Under the pieces are notes generated by a model. The model did not search any database, was not told the origin of the DNA, and was given only the letters and a program-made list of their open reading frames with translations. Shown here piece by piece: positions 37,797 to 46,283 of a stretch of DNA of 64,000 nt. This DNA is from Neobacillus drentensis NBRC 102427 (lineage in GTDB: Bacteria; Bacillota; Bacilli; Bacillales; Cytobacillaceae). A program made the translations under genes and the position numbers. The DNA is taken from positions 248,001-312,000 of the forward strand of contig NZ_BCUX01000003.1 in the NCBI RefSeq assembly GCF_001591445.1, written 5' to 3'. Each line of letters opens with the position of its first letter. Within the stretch, counting starts at the first letter, position 1.

Positions 37797-37825
37797 CATA
37801 TTATGTCGGTTAACCTCATTCGGTG
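37797..37825 (-). promoter_or_regulatory. Sigma-K-type promoter of dpaAB
   Basis: On the minus strand CACC (37825-37822), a 16-bp spacer and CATAATATG (37805-37797) match the sigma-K pattern mACm-N16-CATAnnnTA at all but the last base. It ends 66 bp before the dpaA ATG. Sigma-K control of spoVF in the mother cell is established in B. subtilis. Confidence 0.72.
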
Positions 37826-37850
37826 AGTTTTCCATCCATACTAAATAAAA

Positions 37851-37882
37851 AAGCCCAAGCAAGTTGACACTTGCTTGGGCTT
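37851..37882 (-). terminator. ymxH terminator
   Basis: AAGCCCAAGCAAG pairs perfectly with CTTGCTTGGGCTT around a 6-nt loop with T runs on both strands. It separates ymxH from the dpa operon. Confidence 0.88.
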
Positions 37883-37897
37883 TTTTGCCACAGTACG

Positions 37898-38143
37898 TTA
37901 CTGGTCTTCATCCGGTACATCGATTATGATCATATCAGAGCCAATTTTTTTAATGTGCTGCCAAGGAACCCTGATTTCTTCCCCTTGTTTTCGAAAACCA
38001 AACCATTTAATTGAAGGTATGAGCAGAGCCTGAATTTGACCGGTGCCTTCATTAATTTCTAAATCGGTTTGGCCCAGTACACCAAGTCGTTCTGCCTTTT
38101 TTACATCAACAATCTCTTTTCCGCTTAGTTCACTTAACCTCAA
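37898..38143 (-). CDS. ymxH: YlmC/YmxH family PRC-barrel protein
   Basis: An 81-residue protein of the YlmC/YmxH sporulation-associated family with a PRC-barrel-like fold. It begins MRLSELSGKEIVDVKKAERLG and contains RVPWQHIKKIGSDMIIID. The start is TTG at 38143, with GGGGGG 9 nt before it. It stands alone between the mlpA and dpaA units, as in B. subtilis. The biochemical role is unknown. Confidence 0.88.
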   Translation of the reverse strand: MRLSELSGKEIVDVKKAERLGVLGQTDLEINEGTGQIQALLIPSIKWFGFRKQGEEIRVPWQHIKKIGSDMIIIDVPDEDQ

Positions 38144-38214
38144 TGCTTTTGTCCCCCCTTCATTACCCCTTACTATTAGTTTATAAGAGGAAGTCCTCCT
38201 TTAGACTAACTAAA

Positions 38215-38250
38215 AAAAGAGGTAATCCAACTGAATGGATCACCTCTTTT
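38215..38250 (-). terminator. Terminator between mlpA and ymxH
   Basis: AAAAGAGGT-A-ATCC pairs with GGAT-C-ACCTCTTTT (one internal mismatch), with T runs possible on either strand. On the minus strand it follows mlpA and the GC-rich repeat, so it probably ends the mlpA message. Confidence 0.8.
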
Positions 38251-38271
38251 CATTCGAGCTATATGAACTTG

Positions 38272-38405
38272 CATGTTGATTTCCGCTCCAGGCGCTTTGC
38301 TTTCCGCGGGCGGTCCGGGGAGCCTCCTCGGCGCAAGCGCCTGCGGGGTCTCCCCAGCCCCGTCCTCCCGCAGGAGTCTTCGCGCCTTCCGCTCCAATCA
38401 ACATG
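38272..38405. repeat. GC-rich palindromic repeat element with terminal inverted repeats
   Basis: A 134-bp island of about two-thirds G+C in an AT-rich genome. Its ends are perfect 9-bp inverted repeats, CATGTTGAT (38272-38280) and ATCAACATG (38397-38405). Immediately inside are direct copies of TTCCGCTCCA (38281 and 38387). Inside that, CCTGCGGG-type and GGCGC/GCGCC segments can fold into several stems. I recall similar GC-rich islands scattered between genes in Bacillaceae, so this is probably one copy of a dispersed, non-autonomous repeat or structured RNA. Small open frames through it look spurious. It lies just past the mlpA stop. Confidence 0.7.
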
Positions 38406-38438
38406 GTGCCAAATAAGCTTTAGCATTGCCTTCTTTTA

Positions 38439-39674
38439 CTATAATGAAGTTGGAAATTCTCCGTCTGGACTGATTAAGGTTACGGAATAGTTGTCATTAA
38501 AGACTGCCTTGGTCATTTCGTCCACACTCTTTTTGGAAACTGCATCGATCTGATCGATAATTTCATCGAGTGAACGGTGACGTTTCAGTAAAAGTTCATT
38601 TTTACCATTACGACTCATCCGGCTGTTTGTACTTTCCAGACTTAGCATCAAGCTGCCCTTCAGCTGCTCTTTACTATTTGTTAATTCTCTTTCAGTAATC
38701 CCTTCTTGCTTTAATTTATTAAGTGTTTCTTGGATGGTTTCATATAGAACATTAAGCTGTTTGGCCCCTGTTCCACCATAAACCGTCACAATCCCACTGT
38801 CTTGATAGGCAGAATGGTACGAGAAAACTGAATAAGCTAAGCCCCTTTGCTCACGAACTTCCTGGAATAATCTTGAGCTCATGCTGCCGCCCAAAATATT
38901 ATTTAATGTAATTAGGCTGTAGATATCTTCATGCCCAACCTTTAATCCTTCAAAACCAATACATAAATGGGCCTGTTCCGTATCCTTCTTTCGAGAAATA
39001 CGATTAGAATGGAAGGTAGGAATATTTTCAACTGCTTGGTTGTTCGCACCTTTATAGGATCCAAAATACTTTTCGACTTCTTTAATAAAGGATTCCGATA
39101 CATTACCTGCAACTGAAATGACAACATTTTCAGGAGTGTACCTCTCATGAATATATTCCTTTAACGTTTGGCCGGTAAACGTATTAAGCGTATCTTCTGT
39201 TCCTAAAATAGGATATCCTAGTGGATGTTCTCCATAAACTGCTCTGCTAAGTAAGTCATGAACAATATCATCTGGAGTATCTTCGTACATTTTTATTTCT
39301 TCTAAGACTACATTTCTCTCTTTGTTTAGTTCCTCTTCCACAAAAGTTGAGTTAAAAAACATATCAGCTAACACATCTAATGCAAATTGGGAATGTGTAT
39401 CAAGAACTTTTGCATAATAGCAGGTATACTCCTTTGAAGTAAACGCATTCACCTGTCCGCCAATACTATCAAAGGATTCGGCAATTTCCTTTGCTGACCT
39501 TGTATTTGTGCCTTTAAAGAACATATGCTCCAGAAAATGTGAAATACCATTGTTCTCGGGGTTTTCATCTCTTGAGCCCGTACCAATCCATACACCAATT
39601 GCAACTGATCGTACAGTAGAGATATTTTCTAAAACAATTCTTACTCCATTTTGGCAAGTGTATTTATTAATCAT
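38439..39674 (-). CDS. mlpA: M16 zinc peptidase MlpA (YmxG)
   Basis: A 411-residue processing-peptidase-like zinc protease. HFLEHMFFKGT near residue 51 is the HxxEH motif, and the third ligand Glu follows in ERNVVLEEIKMYED. The C-terminal M16 domain has GGSMSSRLFQEVREQRGLAYS. In B. subtilis MlpA influences extracellular protease gene expression. I start at ATG 39674 (MINKYTCQNG), with GGAGG 6 nt upstream; the longest frame would add 26 residues without a ribosome site. The expected neighbours ylxY and ymxH are present. Confidence 0.94.
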   Translation of the reverse strand: MINKYTCQNGVRIVLENISTVRSVAIGVWIGTGSRDENPENNGISHFLEHMFFKGTNTRSAKEIAESFDSIGGQVNAFTSKEYTCYYAKVLDTHSQFALDVLADMFFNSTFVEEELNKERNVVLEEIKMYEDTPDDIVHDLLSRAVYGEHPLGYPILGTEDTLNTFTGQTLKEYIHERYTPENVVISVAGNVSESFIKEVEKYFGSYKGANNQAVENIPTFHSNRISRKKDTEQAHLCIGFEGLKVGHEDIYSLITLNNILGGSMSSRLFQEVREQRGLAYSVFSYHSAYQDSGIVTVYGGTGAKQLNVLYETIQETLNKLKQEGITERELTNSKEQLKGSLMLSLESTNSRMSRNGKNELLLKRHRSLDEIIDQIDAVSKKSVDEMTKAVFNDNYSVTLISPDGEFPTSL

Positions 39675-39777
39675 CGACTTCCTCCAGTCTCTATAACAGA
39701 AGCTGCTGCTACTCCATTTACCATTATACTTATTAAAATGTATTTTCTCCAATTTTCAGTATATCTTACTACGATTA

Positions 39778-40722
39778 TTACTCAACTCTTTCTTCACTCA
39801 TTAACTCAGAAACTGTTCCAATTTCTAAGTTTTTTTGTTTAATTTGTGTGATTAAGCGATCGAGTGATTTCGCAGTCGATTCTGTTGGGTGCATAAGAAC
39901 CATTGACCCATTATTAATTTTTGACATTACACGATTTATAAGAACATCTGCAGATGGTTTCCTCCAGTCCACGGTATCAACTGTCCACATAACGGTCTTC
40001 ATTTTTAATTCGCTGGCAACTTTTATGGTCTCATCCCGATAACTGCCACTAGGAGGAGCAAACCATACGCATTTCTTACCTGTAGCCGCTTCGATAATTT
40101 CATTGGTTTTCACGATTTGTTCCCTGGCGCTACCACTGGTTAGTTGCTTCATATCTGGATGAGAATAGGAATGGTTCCCTACTTCATGACCAGAACTGAC
40201 AATCATTTTTGCCAGATCGGGATTTTTTTTGACCCAATTTCCTTCAAGAAAGAAACTAACCGATATATTATGTTTTTTTAGAGTTGCAAGCATCTCTGAT
40301 AAATATTCATTTCCCCACGCCACATTAATAATAAACGTTACCATTGGTTTATTAGGATTCCCTTTATAAATAGGAGCTGGCGGTAAATCGTTGAGGTGAA
40401 CCTTTGGCTTTTTCTGAGTAAAGATTAGTCTCTTTTCATTAAAAACGCCTTTTTGTTTCATATTCTTATATGAAGCTGGAATATCAACCTCTCGCCCATT
40501 ATAGCCTGGAATAGCTTTCCAGACTCTGTCATTGGTCGCATCGATAGGCGGTATTTCGTATGTAGGGGCTTTTTTAATAATACTCTGATAAAGAGGGTCT
40601 GACTCCTTTGCTGCGGGCAATGCTGTTTCCTTTTTTAAAGTTAAATATTTGCTAACAAATGGATTACTTACTGCGATCCATCCTGCTAAACAAATCATTA
40701 TTATGATAGAAACCTTTTTCAT
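39778..40722 (-). CDS. ylxY: YlxY, polysaccharide deacetylase-like exported protein
   Basis: A 314-residue NodB-fold protein with an N-terminal signal anchor (SIIIMICLAGWIAVSNPF). Motif 2 is intact (GHEVGNHSYSHPD, near residue 182), as are APPSGSYRD, VDTVDWRKP and LMHPTES. The usual first motif TFDDG is replaced by TFIINVAWGNEYL, so the catalytic Asp-Asp pair is missing, a feature I also recall for B. subtilis YlxY. It may be inactive or use altered chemistry. Location is outside the membrane. It lies between pnpA and mlpA as in B. subtilis. Confidence 0.92.
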   Translation of the reverse strand: MKKVSIIIMICLAGWIAVSNPFVSKYLTLKKETALPAAKESDPLYQSIIKKAPTYEIPPIDATNDRVWKAIPGYNGREVDIPASYKNMKQKGVFNEKRLIFTQKKPKVHLNDLPPAPIYKGNPNKPMVTFIINVAWGNEYLSEMLATLKKHNISVSFFLEGNWVKKNPDLAKMIVSSGHEVGNHSYSHPDMKQLTSGSAREQIVKTNEIIEAATGKKCVWFAPPSGSYRDETIKVASELKMKTVMWTVDTVDWRKPSADVLINRVMSKINNGSMVLMHPTESTAKSLDRLITQIKQKNLEIGTVSELMSEERVE

Positions 40723-40802
40723 CTAACTTCCCCCTTTCCATAAAGATTATGTATAAAAGGGACAAGGTAGAACTGAAGGTTTACTTATCCAACATATGTA
40801 AA

Positions 40803-40828
40803 AAGCCAGGGTAATTACCCTGACTTTA
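40803..40828 (-). terminator. pnpA terminator
   Basis: The centre CAGGGTAATTACCCTG is a perfect 16-bp palindrome, extended by AAAG/CTTT, and followed on the minus strand by TTTTT. Confidence 0.8.
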
Positions 40829-40843
40829 CTATTTAAGTTCTTA

Positions 40844-42961
40844 TTATTTGCTTTCTTCGGCCTTTTCACGCTGTTCTTTTAAGACGGCTTTGCGAGAAAG
40901 GTTTACACGACCTTGTTTATCAATCTCAGTTACTTTAACTAATAGTTCGTCTCCGATTTTGACAACATCCTCCACTTTACCCACTCGCTCTTCAGCAAGT
41001 TCAGATATATGAACGAGACCATCTTTACCAGCAAAGATTTCCAAGAAGGCGCCAAATTTTTCAATTCGTTTTACCTTACCAAGATACATTTCGCCTACTT
41101 GAACTTCACGAACAATATCTTCAATGATTTTCTTTGCCTTTTGGTTCATTTCTTGATTCGTTGATGCAATAAATACGGTACCATCCTGCTCGATATCAAT
41201 CTTTACGCCAGTTTCTTCAATAATCTTATTGATTTGCTTACCGCTCGGTCCAATAACATCACGAATTTTATCTGGATTGATTTTCATCGTCAAGATTTTC
41301 GGTGCAAACTGTGAAAGCTCTGCTCTTGGTTCAGAAATAGTAGCCAACATAGAATTCAAAATATGCATTCTGCCAACTTTTGCCTGCTGAAGGGCCTCTT
41401 CTAATATTTCACGGGATAGACCTTCAATCTTAATATCCATTTGAAGTGCAGTAACACCTTTTGCAGTACCCGCTACTTTAAAGTCCATATCCCCTAGATG
41501 ATCTTCCATCCCTTGGATATCAGATAAAACAGTATAATGCTCTCCAGATTTTACAAGACCCATTGCAATACCTGCTACTGGAGCTTTAATTGGAACACCA
41601 GCATCCATCATCGCTAATGTACTCGCACATATACTTGCTTGAGAAGTGGAACCATTCGATTCAAGTACCTCAGATACAAGACGAATCGTATATGGGAAAT
41701 CCTTTTCAGACGGAACAATTGGTTCAAGTGCACGTTCGCCGAGGGCACCATGACCAATTTCACGACGTCCCGGACCACGGATTGGACCGGTTTCTCCAAC
41801 ACTGAATTGAGGGAAGTTATAATGATGCATAAAGCGTTTTTCTTCCTCTATTCCGAGACCATCAAGGATTTGTACATCCCCCATTGCCCCAAGCGTGCAG
41901 ATACTAAGCGCTTGAGTTTGTCCACGTGTGAAAAGACCTGAACCGTGGGTACGAGGCAAAATACTTATCTGTGATGACAACGGTCGGATTTCATCAATTT
42001 TCCGTCCATCTGGACGAACTTTTTCTACCGTAATTAAACGACGCACTTCACCTTTAACAATCTTTTCCAATATTTGTTTCACTTGCTTCATATCTTCATC
42101 TGTGGCTTCTTGTCCCACATATTTGGCAATAACCTGATTTTTCACTTCTTTAATGGCATCTTCACGGGCATGCTTTTCCTGTACCTGAATGGCATTTAAC
42201 ATATCAGCTTCACAGATTTCCCGAACCTCAGCCTCGAGTTCTTTATCAATTTCATAAAGAGAAATTTCTCTCTTTGGTTTGCCAATTTCAGCGACAATTT
42301 TTTCTTGAAACTCAATTAAGCGTTTTATCTCATTATGACCAAACATAATGGCTTCAAGCATTGTTTCTTCAGGAACCTCTAACGCCCCTGCCTCAACCAT
42401 GTTGATTGCATCCTTAGTTCCGGCAACAGTTAAATGAATGTCACTTTTTTCAGCTTGTTCAACAGTTGGGTTAACGACAAATTCATTGTTAACTCGACCT
42501 ACGACCACACCTGCAATTGGACCTTCAAATGGGATATCGGATGTACTTAGTGCTAATGAAGAACCGAACATTGCAGCCATTTCTGTAGAACAATCCTGGT
42601 CCACACTCATGACAATACTGATAACTTGAACATCATTGCGAAAACCATCAGCAAATAGCGGACGAATTGGTCTGTCAATTAGTCTGCTTGCTAATATTGC
42701 TTTTTCACTTGGACGGCCCTCACGTTTAATAAAACCGCCCGGGATTTTTCCGACCGCATATAACCGCTCTTCATAGTTAACCGTTAATGGAAAAAAGTCT
42801 AAGTTTTTTGGTTCTTTTGAAGCAGTAGCTGTACTTAATACTGCTGTATCTCCATAGCGTACTAGGACCGCACCGTTTGCTTGTTTAGCTAATTGTCCAA
42901 TTTCGACAGTTAATTTACGGCCTGCCCAAACCATGGAATACTCATGTTTCAATTGTTCCAT
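40844..42961 (-). CDS. pnpA: Polynucleotide phosphorylase
   Basis: A phosphorolytic 3'-to-5' exoribonuclease, trimeric and cytoplasmic. Two RNase PH domains (1-220 and 320-545) flank a helical domain. The second contains [14 protein letters not shown] and the catalytic aspartate region [18 protein letters not shown]. The KH domain has [10 protein letters not shown] near residue 562, and the S1 domain closes the protein ([16 protein letters not shown]). The 705 residues match the family. It lies downstream of rpsO, the classic rpsO-pnp order, although a terminator intervenes. Confidence 0.97.
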   Translation of the reverse strand: MEQLKHEYSMVWAGRKLTVEIGQLAKQANGAVLVRYGDTAVLSTATASKEPKNLDFFPLTVNYEERLYAVGKIPGGFIKREGRPSEKAILASRLIDRPIRPLFADGFRNDVQVISIVMSVDQDCSTEMAAMFGSSLALSTSDIPFEGPIAGVVVGRVNNEFVVNPTVEQAEKSDIHLTVAGTKDAINMVEAGALEVPEETMLEAIMFGHNEIKRLIEFQEKIVAEIGKPKREISLYEIDKELEAEVREICEADMLNAIQVQEKHAREDAIKEVKNQVIAKYVGQEATDEDMKQVKQILEKIVKGEVRRLITVEKVRPDGRKIDEIRPLSSQISILPRTHGSGLFTRGQTQALSICTLGAMGDVQILDGLGIEEEKRFMHHYNFPQFSVGETGPIRGPGRREIGHGALGERALEPIVPSEKDFPYTIRLVSEVLESNGSTSQASICASTLAMMDAGVPIKAPVAGIAMGLVKSGEHYTVLSDIQGMEDHLGDMDFKVAGTAKGVTALQMDIKIEGLSREILEEALQQAKVGRMHILNSMLATISEPRAELSQFAPKILTMKINPDKIRDVIGPSGKQINKIIEETGVKIDIEQDGTVFIASTNQEMNQKAKKIIEDIVREVQVGEMYLGKVKRIEKFGAFLEIFAGKDGLVHISELAEERVGKVEDVVKIGDELLVKVTEIDKQGRVNLSRKAVLKEQREKAEESK

Positions 42962-43174
42962 ATTTTTACCCCTCTCTATCTAAATCACTTAGGAGGATGA
43001 TGCGAAAATTTTCACTCTCGCTATACTCATCATACTAAATTTACTTTATTAAAAAGCTTAAAAAGCTGTTGTTTCAATAGGTAATTACCTTAATAGTATG
43101 CACAAAAAGACCTGACTTAAAAATATGTATAAAAAATTCTTTATTTTCTTTTCTTCTTTTTAAGGCTAATAAAA

Positions 43175-43194
43175 AAGCGGGAATAATCCCGCTT
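43175..43194 (-). terminator. rpsO terminator
   Basis: AAGCGGGA and TCCCGCTT form an 8-bp stem with a 4-nt loop and TTTTATTAG on the minus strand. Confidence 0.8.
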
Positions 43195-43201
43195 CTGTAA
43201 A

Positions 43202-43560
<359 letters not shown>

Positions 43561-43588
43561 TTAATAAGAATACAACTTTTCTCGTCAA
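43561..43588 (-). promoter_or_regulatory. rpsO promoter
   Basis: On the minus strand TTGACG (43588-43583), a 16-bp spacer and TATTAA (43566-43561), in the gap after ribF. Confidence 0.62.
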
Positions 43589-43630
43589 AAAGCAAGGCTA
43601 TACCTAAGTTTATTGTAAGAAAAACACTTT

Positions 43631-44602
43631 TTAAAGGTCAGAATTATGAAGATTGTCTTGTTTAATAAAATAATTTAGTGAATTTTGCTTATCTTTTTCT
43701 ATTTGAGCAACCAGTTCTGCTATCCCCGAGAATTTTTGTTCTTTTCGTAAGGGAAGATGCCACTGAATGACCACTTCTTTACCATAGATATCCTCATTAA
43801 AGTTGAATAAATGTACTTCGACAGAAGAATGTAAGGCTTCCTTATTAAATGTGGGTTTGTAACCAATATTACAAACTCCATTGTACCATTGCGTGTCTTT
43901 GTCTAATTTCATTCTTACTGCATACACACCGAGCGGCGGGATAATATAGTCATCATTTATGTCAACATTTGCCGTTGGAAAGCCAATCGTTCTGCCTCGT
44001 TTATCCCCGTGAATGACAATGCCCGAGGTAGTATAGTATCGACCAAGAAGTGAAAGAAGAGTGTCTGTTCTCCCCTCTTTAAGCAGCTTTCGAATTCTGG
44101 TTGAACTAACCTTTTCGTCAGCTTGAGTAAACTTTGGAACGACTGAATAAGAAAATTGATTTCTTGAATGAAAGGGCAATGTTTCCATTGTTCCCTTTCC
44201 CATACGCCCATAAGTAAAATCAAAACCAGCAACCACGTGCAATACGTTCAGTCCAATAACGTATTGGTCAATGAATTCCTGAGGAAGCAAATTAGCAAAT
44301 TCAGTGGTGAAATTAATGATAAATAAATAATCAATACCAAGTTCTTCAATGATTTTTATTTTTTCAGTTAATGGGGTGATAGACTGAATCTGCTGCTCCG
44401 TTTTTCCTAATACCACTGAGGGATGGGGATCAAATGTCATGACCGCACTGCAAATACCTTTTTCATCAGCATGCTTTTTTGCCTCAAGAATCACCTGTTG
44501 ATGTCCACGATGCACGCCGTCAAAATAACCCAGAGCCAGTGCTAGGGGTGGATTTTCAGCATTTATTTTTTTATATGGAAATCTAAGCCTAATTACTTCC
44601 AA
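43631..44602 (-). CDS. ribF: Bifunctional riboflavin kinase/FAD synthetase
   Basis: Makes FMN from riboflavin and FAD from FMN (called ribC in B. subtilis). The N-terminal adenylyltransferase domain has ALGYFDGVHRGHQQVI (residues 23-38) and SSTRIRKLLKEG. The C-terminal flavokinase domain has HGDKRGRTIGFPTANVD and VCNIGYKPTF. Length 323 is usual. The start is TTG at 44602, six nt after AGGTGA. It follows truB by 30 bp, as in B. subtilis. Confidence 0.96.
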   Translation of the reverse strand: MEVIRLRFPYKKINAENPPLALALGYFDGVHRGHQQVILEAKKHADEKGICSAVMTFDPHPSVVLGKTEQQIQSITPLTEKIKIIEELGIDYLFIINFTTEFANLLPQEFIDQYVIGLNVLHVVAGFDFTYGRMGKGTMETLPFHSRNQFSYSVVPKFTQADEKVSSTRIRKLLKEGRTDTLLSLLGRYYTTSGIVIHGDKRGRTIGFPTANVDINDDYIIPPLGVYAVRMKLDKDTQWYNGVCNIGYKPTFNKEALHSSVEVHLFNFNEDIYGKEVVIQWHLPLRKEQKFSGIAELVAQIEKDKQNSLNYFIKQDNLHNSDL

Positions 44603-44632
44603 TGAAACTCACCTTTTCTATACCGTACCTTT

Positions 44633-45553
44633 TTAATCTAAATCATTACGTAACACTTTAACTGGTTTAAGGAGGTCTGGCTTGCTTGGATGTCTTGAAT
44701 AAATAGCCAGGGCTAGTCCATCAGCAGTTTCAGTGACAATTGGTCCGTTACTTGTTGATAAATGTTCTGGCATCTGTAATAATGCGCCATTTTTCACTTT
44801 CTCTGCTACTTTATCATTAATTAGTAATTTCGGCAAATCAGAAAGTGCAGTTTCTAATGGTCTTAATACACTCGAAATTGTTCCTTCTTCCATATGTCTT
44901 TCAATCTCTTCGAACGTCAAACAATCCTCTAATGAATATGAAGCTGATTGAACTCTTTGTAAGTACGACATATGTGCGGGGTAGCTTAGCATTTCACCTA
45001 TCATTACTGCTAAGGTTCGAATATAAGTTCCTTTACTACAACTAACTCTAAACCTAAATGTAAGGGTTTCACCAATAAATTCAGAACGATCATCTAATAG
45101 TTCGATTGAATAAATCGTAACCTTCCTAGTTGGCCGTTCGACCTCAATCCCTTTCCTTGCTAATTCATACAGACGGACCCCGCCTACTTTTACCGCTGAG
45201 AACATTGGTGGGGTTTGTTCAATTTCACCAGTGATTGATTGAAATACTTGAAGAATCTCTTCTCGTTGAATGATCCGGTTTACTGGTTTCTGTGCCACTA
45301 TTTCACCTGAGGCATCTTCCGTTGTGGTCGAAAAACCAATCGTTACTTCTCCCTCATAAGCTTTACCAGCCTCTGTTATGTATTCAGCAACCTTGGTCGC
45401 CTTTCCTATACAAATAGGAAGCACTCCGGTGACGTCTGGATCTAATGTGCCTGTATGACCTACTTTTTTTGTTTTTAATATTTTACGTAACCTAAAAACA
45501 CAGTCATGGGATGTTAAGCCTGCTGGTTTAAATAAAGGTAATATACCTTCCAA
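44633..45553 (-). CDS. truB: tRNA pseudouridine-55 synthase
   Basis: Isomerises U55 in the T-loop of tRNAs. The catalytic aspartate is in GHTGTLDPDVTGVLP near residue 40. KPAGLTSHDCVFRLRK and FSAVKVGGVRLYELAR are further TruB motifs, and a PUA-like C-terminus follows. 306 residues. The start is TTG at 45553, with GGAGG 8 nt upstream. It is followed by ribF and preceded by a terminator after rbfA. Confidence 0.96.
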   Translation of the reverse strand: MEGILPLFKPAGLTSHDCVFRLRKILKTKKVGHTGTLDPDVTGVLPICIGKATKVAEYITEAGKAYEGEVTIGFSTTTEDASGEIVAQKPVNRIIQREEILQVFQSITGEIEQTPPMFSAVKVGGVRLYELARKGIEVERPTRKVTIYSIELLDDRSEFIGETLTFRFRVSCSKGTYIRTLAVMIGEMLSYPAHMSYLQRVQSASYSLEDCLTFEEIERHMEEGTISSVLRPLETALSDLPKLLINDKVAEKVKNGALLQMPEHLSTSNGPIVTETADGLALAIYSRHPSKPDLLKPVKVLRNDLD

Positions 45554-45591
45554 TCAGTTGTCCTCCAATCAAAAATTTCATCGAAAAAAAA

Positions 45592-45610
45592 GGATAGACA
45601 ATGTCTATCC
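45592..45610 (-). terminator. Terminator of the rimP-nusA-infB-rbfA operon
   Basis: GGATAGAC and GTCTATCC form a perfect 8-bp stem with a 3-nt loop, followed on the minus strand by eight T. Confidence 0.87.
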
Positions 45611-45612
45611 AA

Positions 45613-45984
45613 TTATTCTTCTTCATTTTTTTCTAAAGGTTTTTCATCCTTATGGAGTTGATGAAGAAGTGTATCAATTCGATTTCCGTAATCGATAGAT
45701 TCATCCCATTCAAAGAGGATTTCAGGTGTTTTACGAAGACGGATACGGTTGCCGATTTCAGTTCGAATAAAGCCTTTTGCTTTGGCCAAACCTTTTAACG
45801 TATTTTCCCTTTGCTCTTCATCACCTAATACGGAAATATATACTTTCGCTTGTTGTAAATCTCCTGTTACTTCAACGTCGGTAACCGTCACAAAACCAAT
45901 CCGTGGATCCTTGATTTTACGTCCGATGATGTCACCTAGTTCTTTTTTCATTTGTTCGCCTACTCGATTTGCTCTGTGGCTCAT
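45613..45984 (-). CDS. rbfA: Ribosome-binding factor A
   Basis: A 30S maturation and cold-adaptation factor of the KH-like fold. [19 protein letters not shown] and [20 protein letters not shown] are family hallmarks. I take ATG 45984 (MSHRANR), with AGAGGTGA 5 nt before it, giving 123 residues; the GTG at 45993 overlaps that site. It is the last gene of the nusA-infB operon. Confidence 0.95.
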   Translation of the reverse strand: MSHRANRVGEQMKKELGDIIGRKIKDPRIGFVTVTDVEVTGDLQQAKVYISVLGDEEQRENTLKGLAKAKGFIRTEIGNRIRLRKTPEILFEWDESIDYGNRIDTLLHQLHKDEKPLEKNEEE

Positions 45985-46001
45985 CACATTCACCTCTTAA
46001 C

Positions 46002-46283
46002 TTAAAGCCATTCAATCTCGGTGATCGTTCTCTCTATTTCTGGAAAAGAATCGATTAATTTCAAAGCATTTTGCAACTCATGTTCCGTCGTTACACGTGT
46101 GGAAGTTACAACAACAATGGCAATTTTCGTTCGTTGCCACATATCCTGAAATCCCACTTCTGATACAGAAACATTATATTTCTGTTTTAAACGTGTAAGA
46201 ATTCGTTGCAGAACAGCCCGTTTCTCTTTTAAAGAATGAGCATCATAAATCATACATTCACAAACGGCCGAACCGATGATCAT
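46002..46283 (-). CDS. ylxP: YlxP family protein (DUF503)
   Basis: A 93-residue ferredoxin-like-fold protein found between infB and rbfA in Firmicutes. It begins [22 protein letters not shown] and contains [19 protein letters not shown]. In B. subtilis it has been linked to ribosome assembly, but its activity is unclear. Its ATG overlaps the infB stop by four bases. Confidence 0.9.
   Translation of the reverse strand: MIIGSAVCECMIYDAHSLKEKRAVLQRILTRLKQKYNVSVSEVGFQDMWQRTKIAIVVVTSTRVTTEHELQNALKLIDSFPEIERTITEIEWL

Noticed and set aside
38206..38397. A 63-codon minus-strand open frame and an overlapping 115-codon plus-strand frame through the GC-rich repeat
   Set aside because: Both run through a palindromic GC-rich element, are of biased composition (Arg/Pro/Ala), lack ribosome sites and resemble no known protein.
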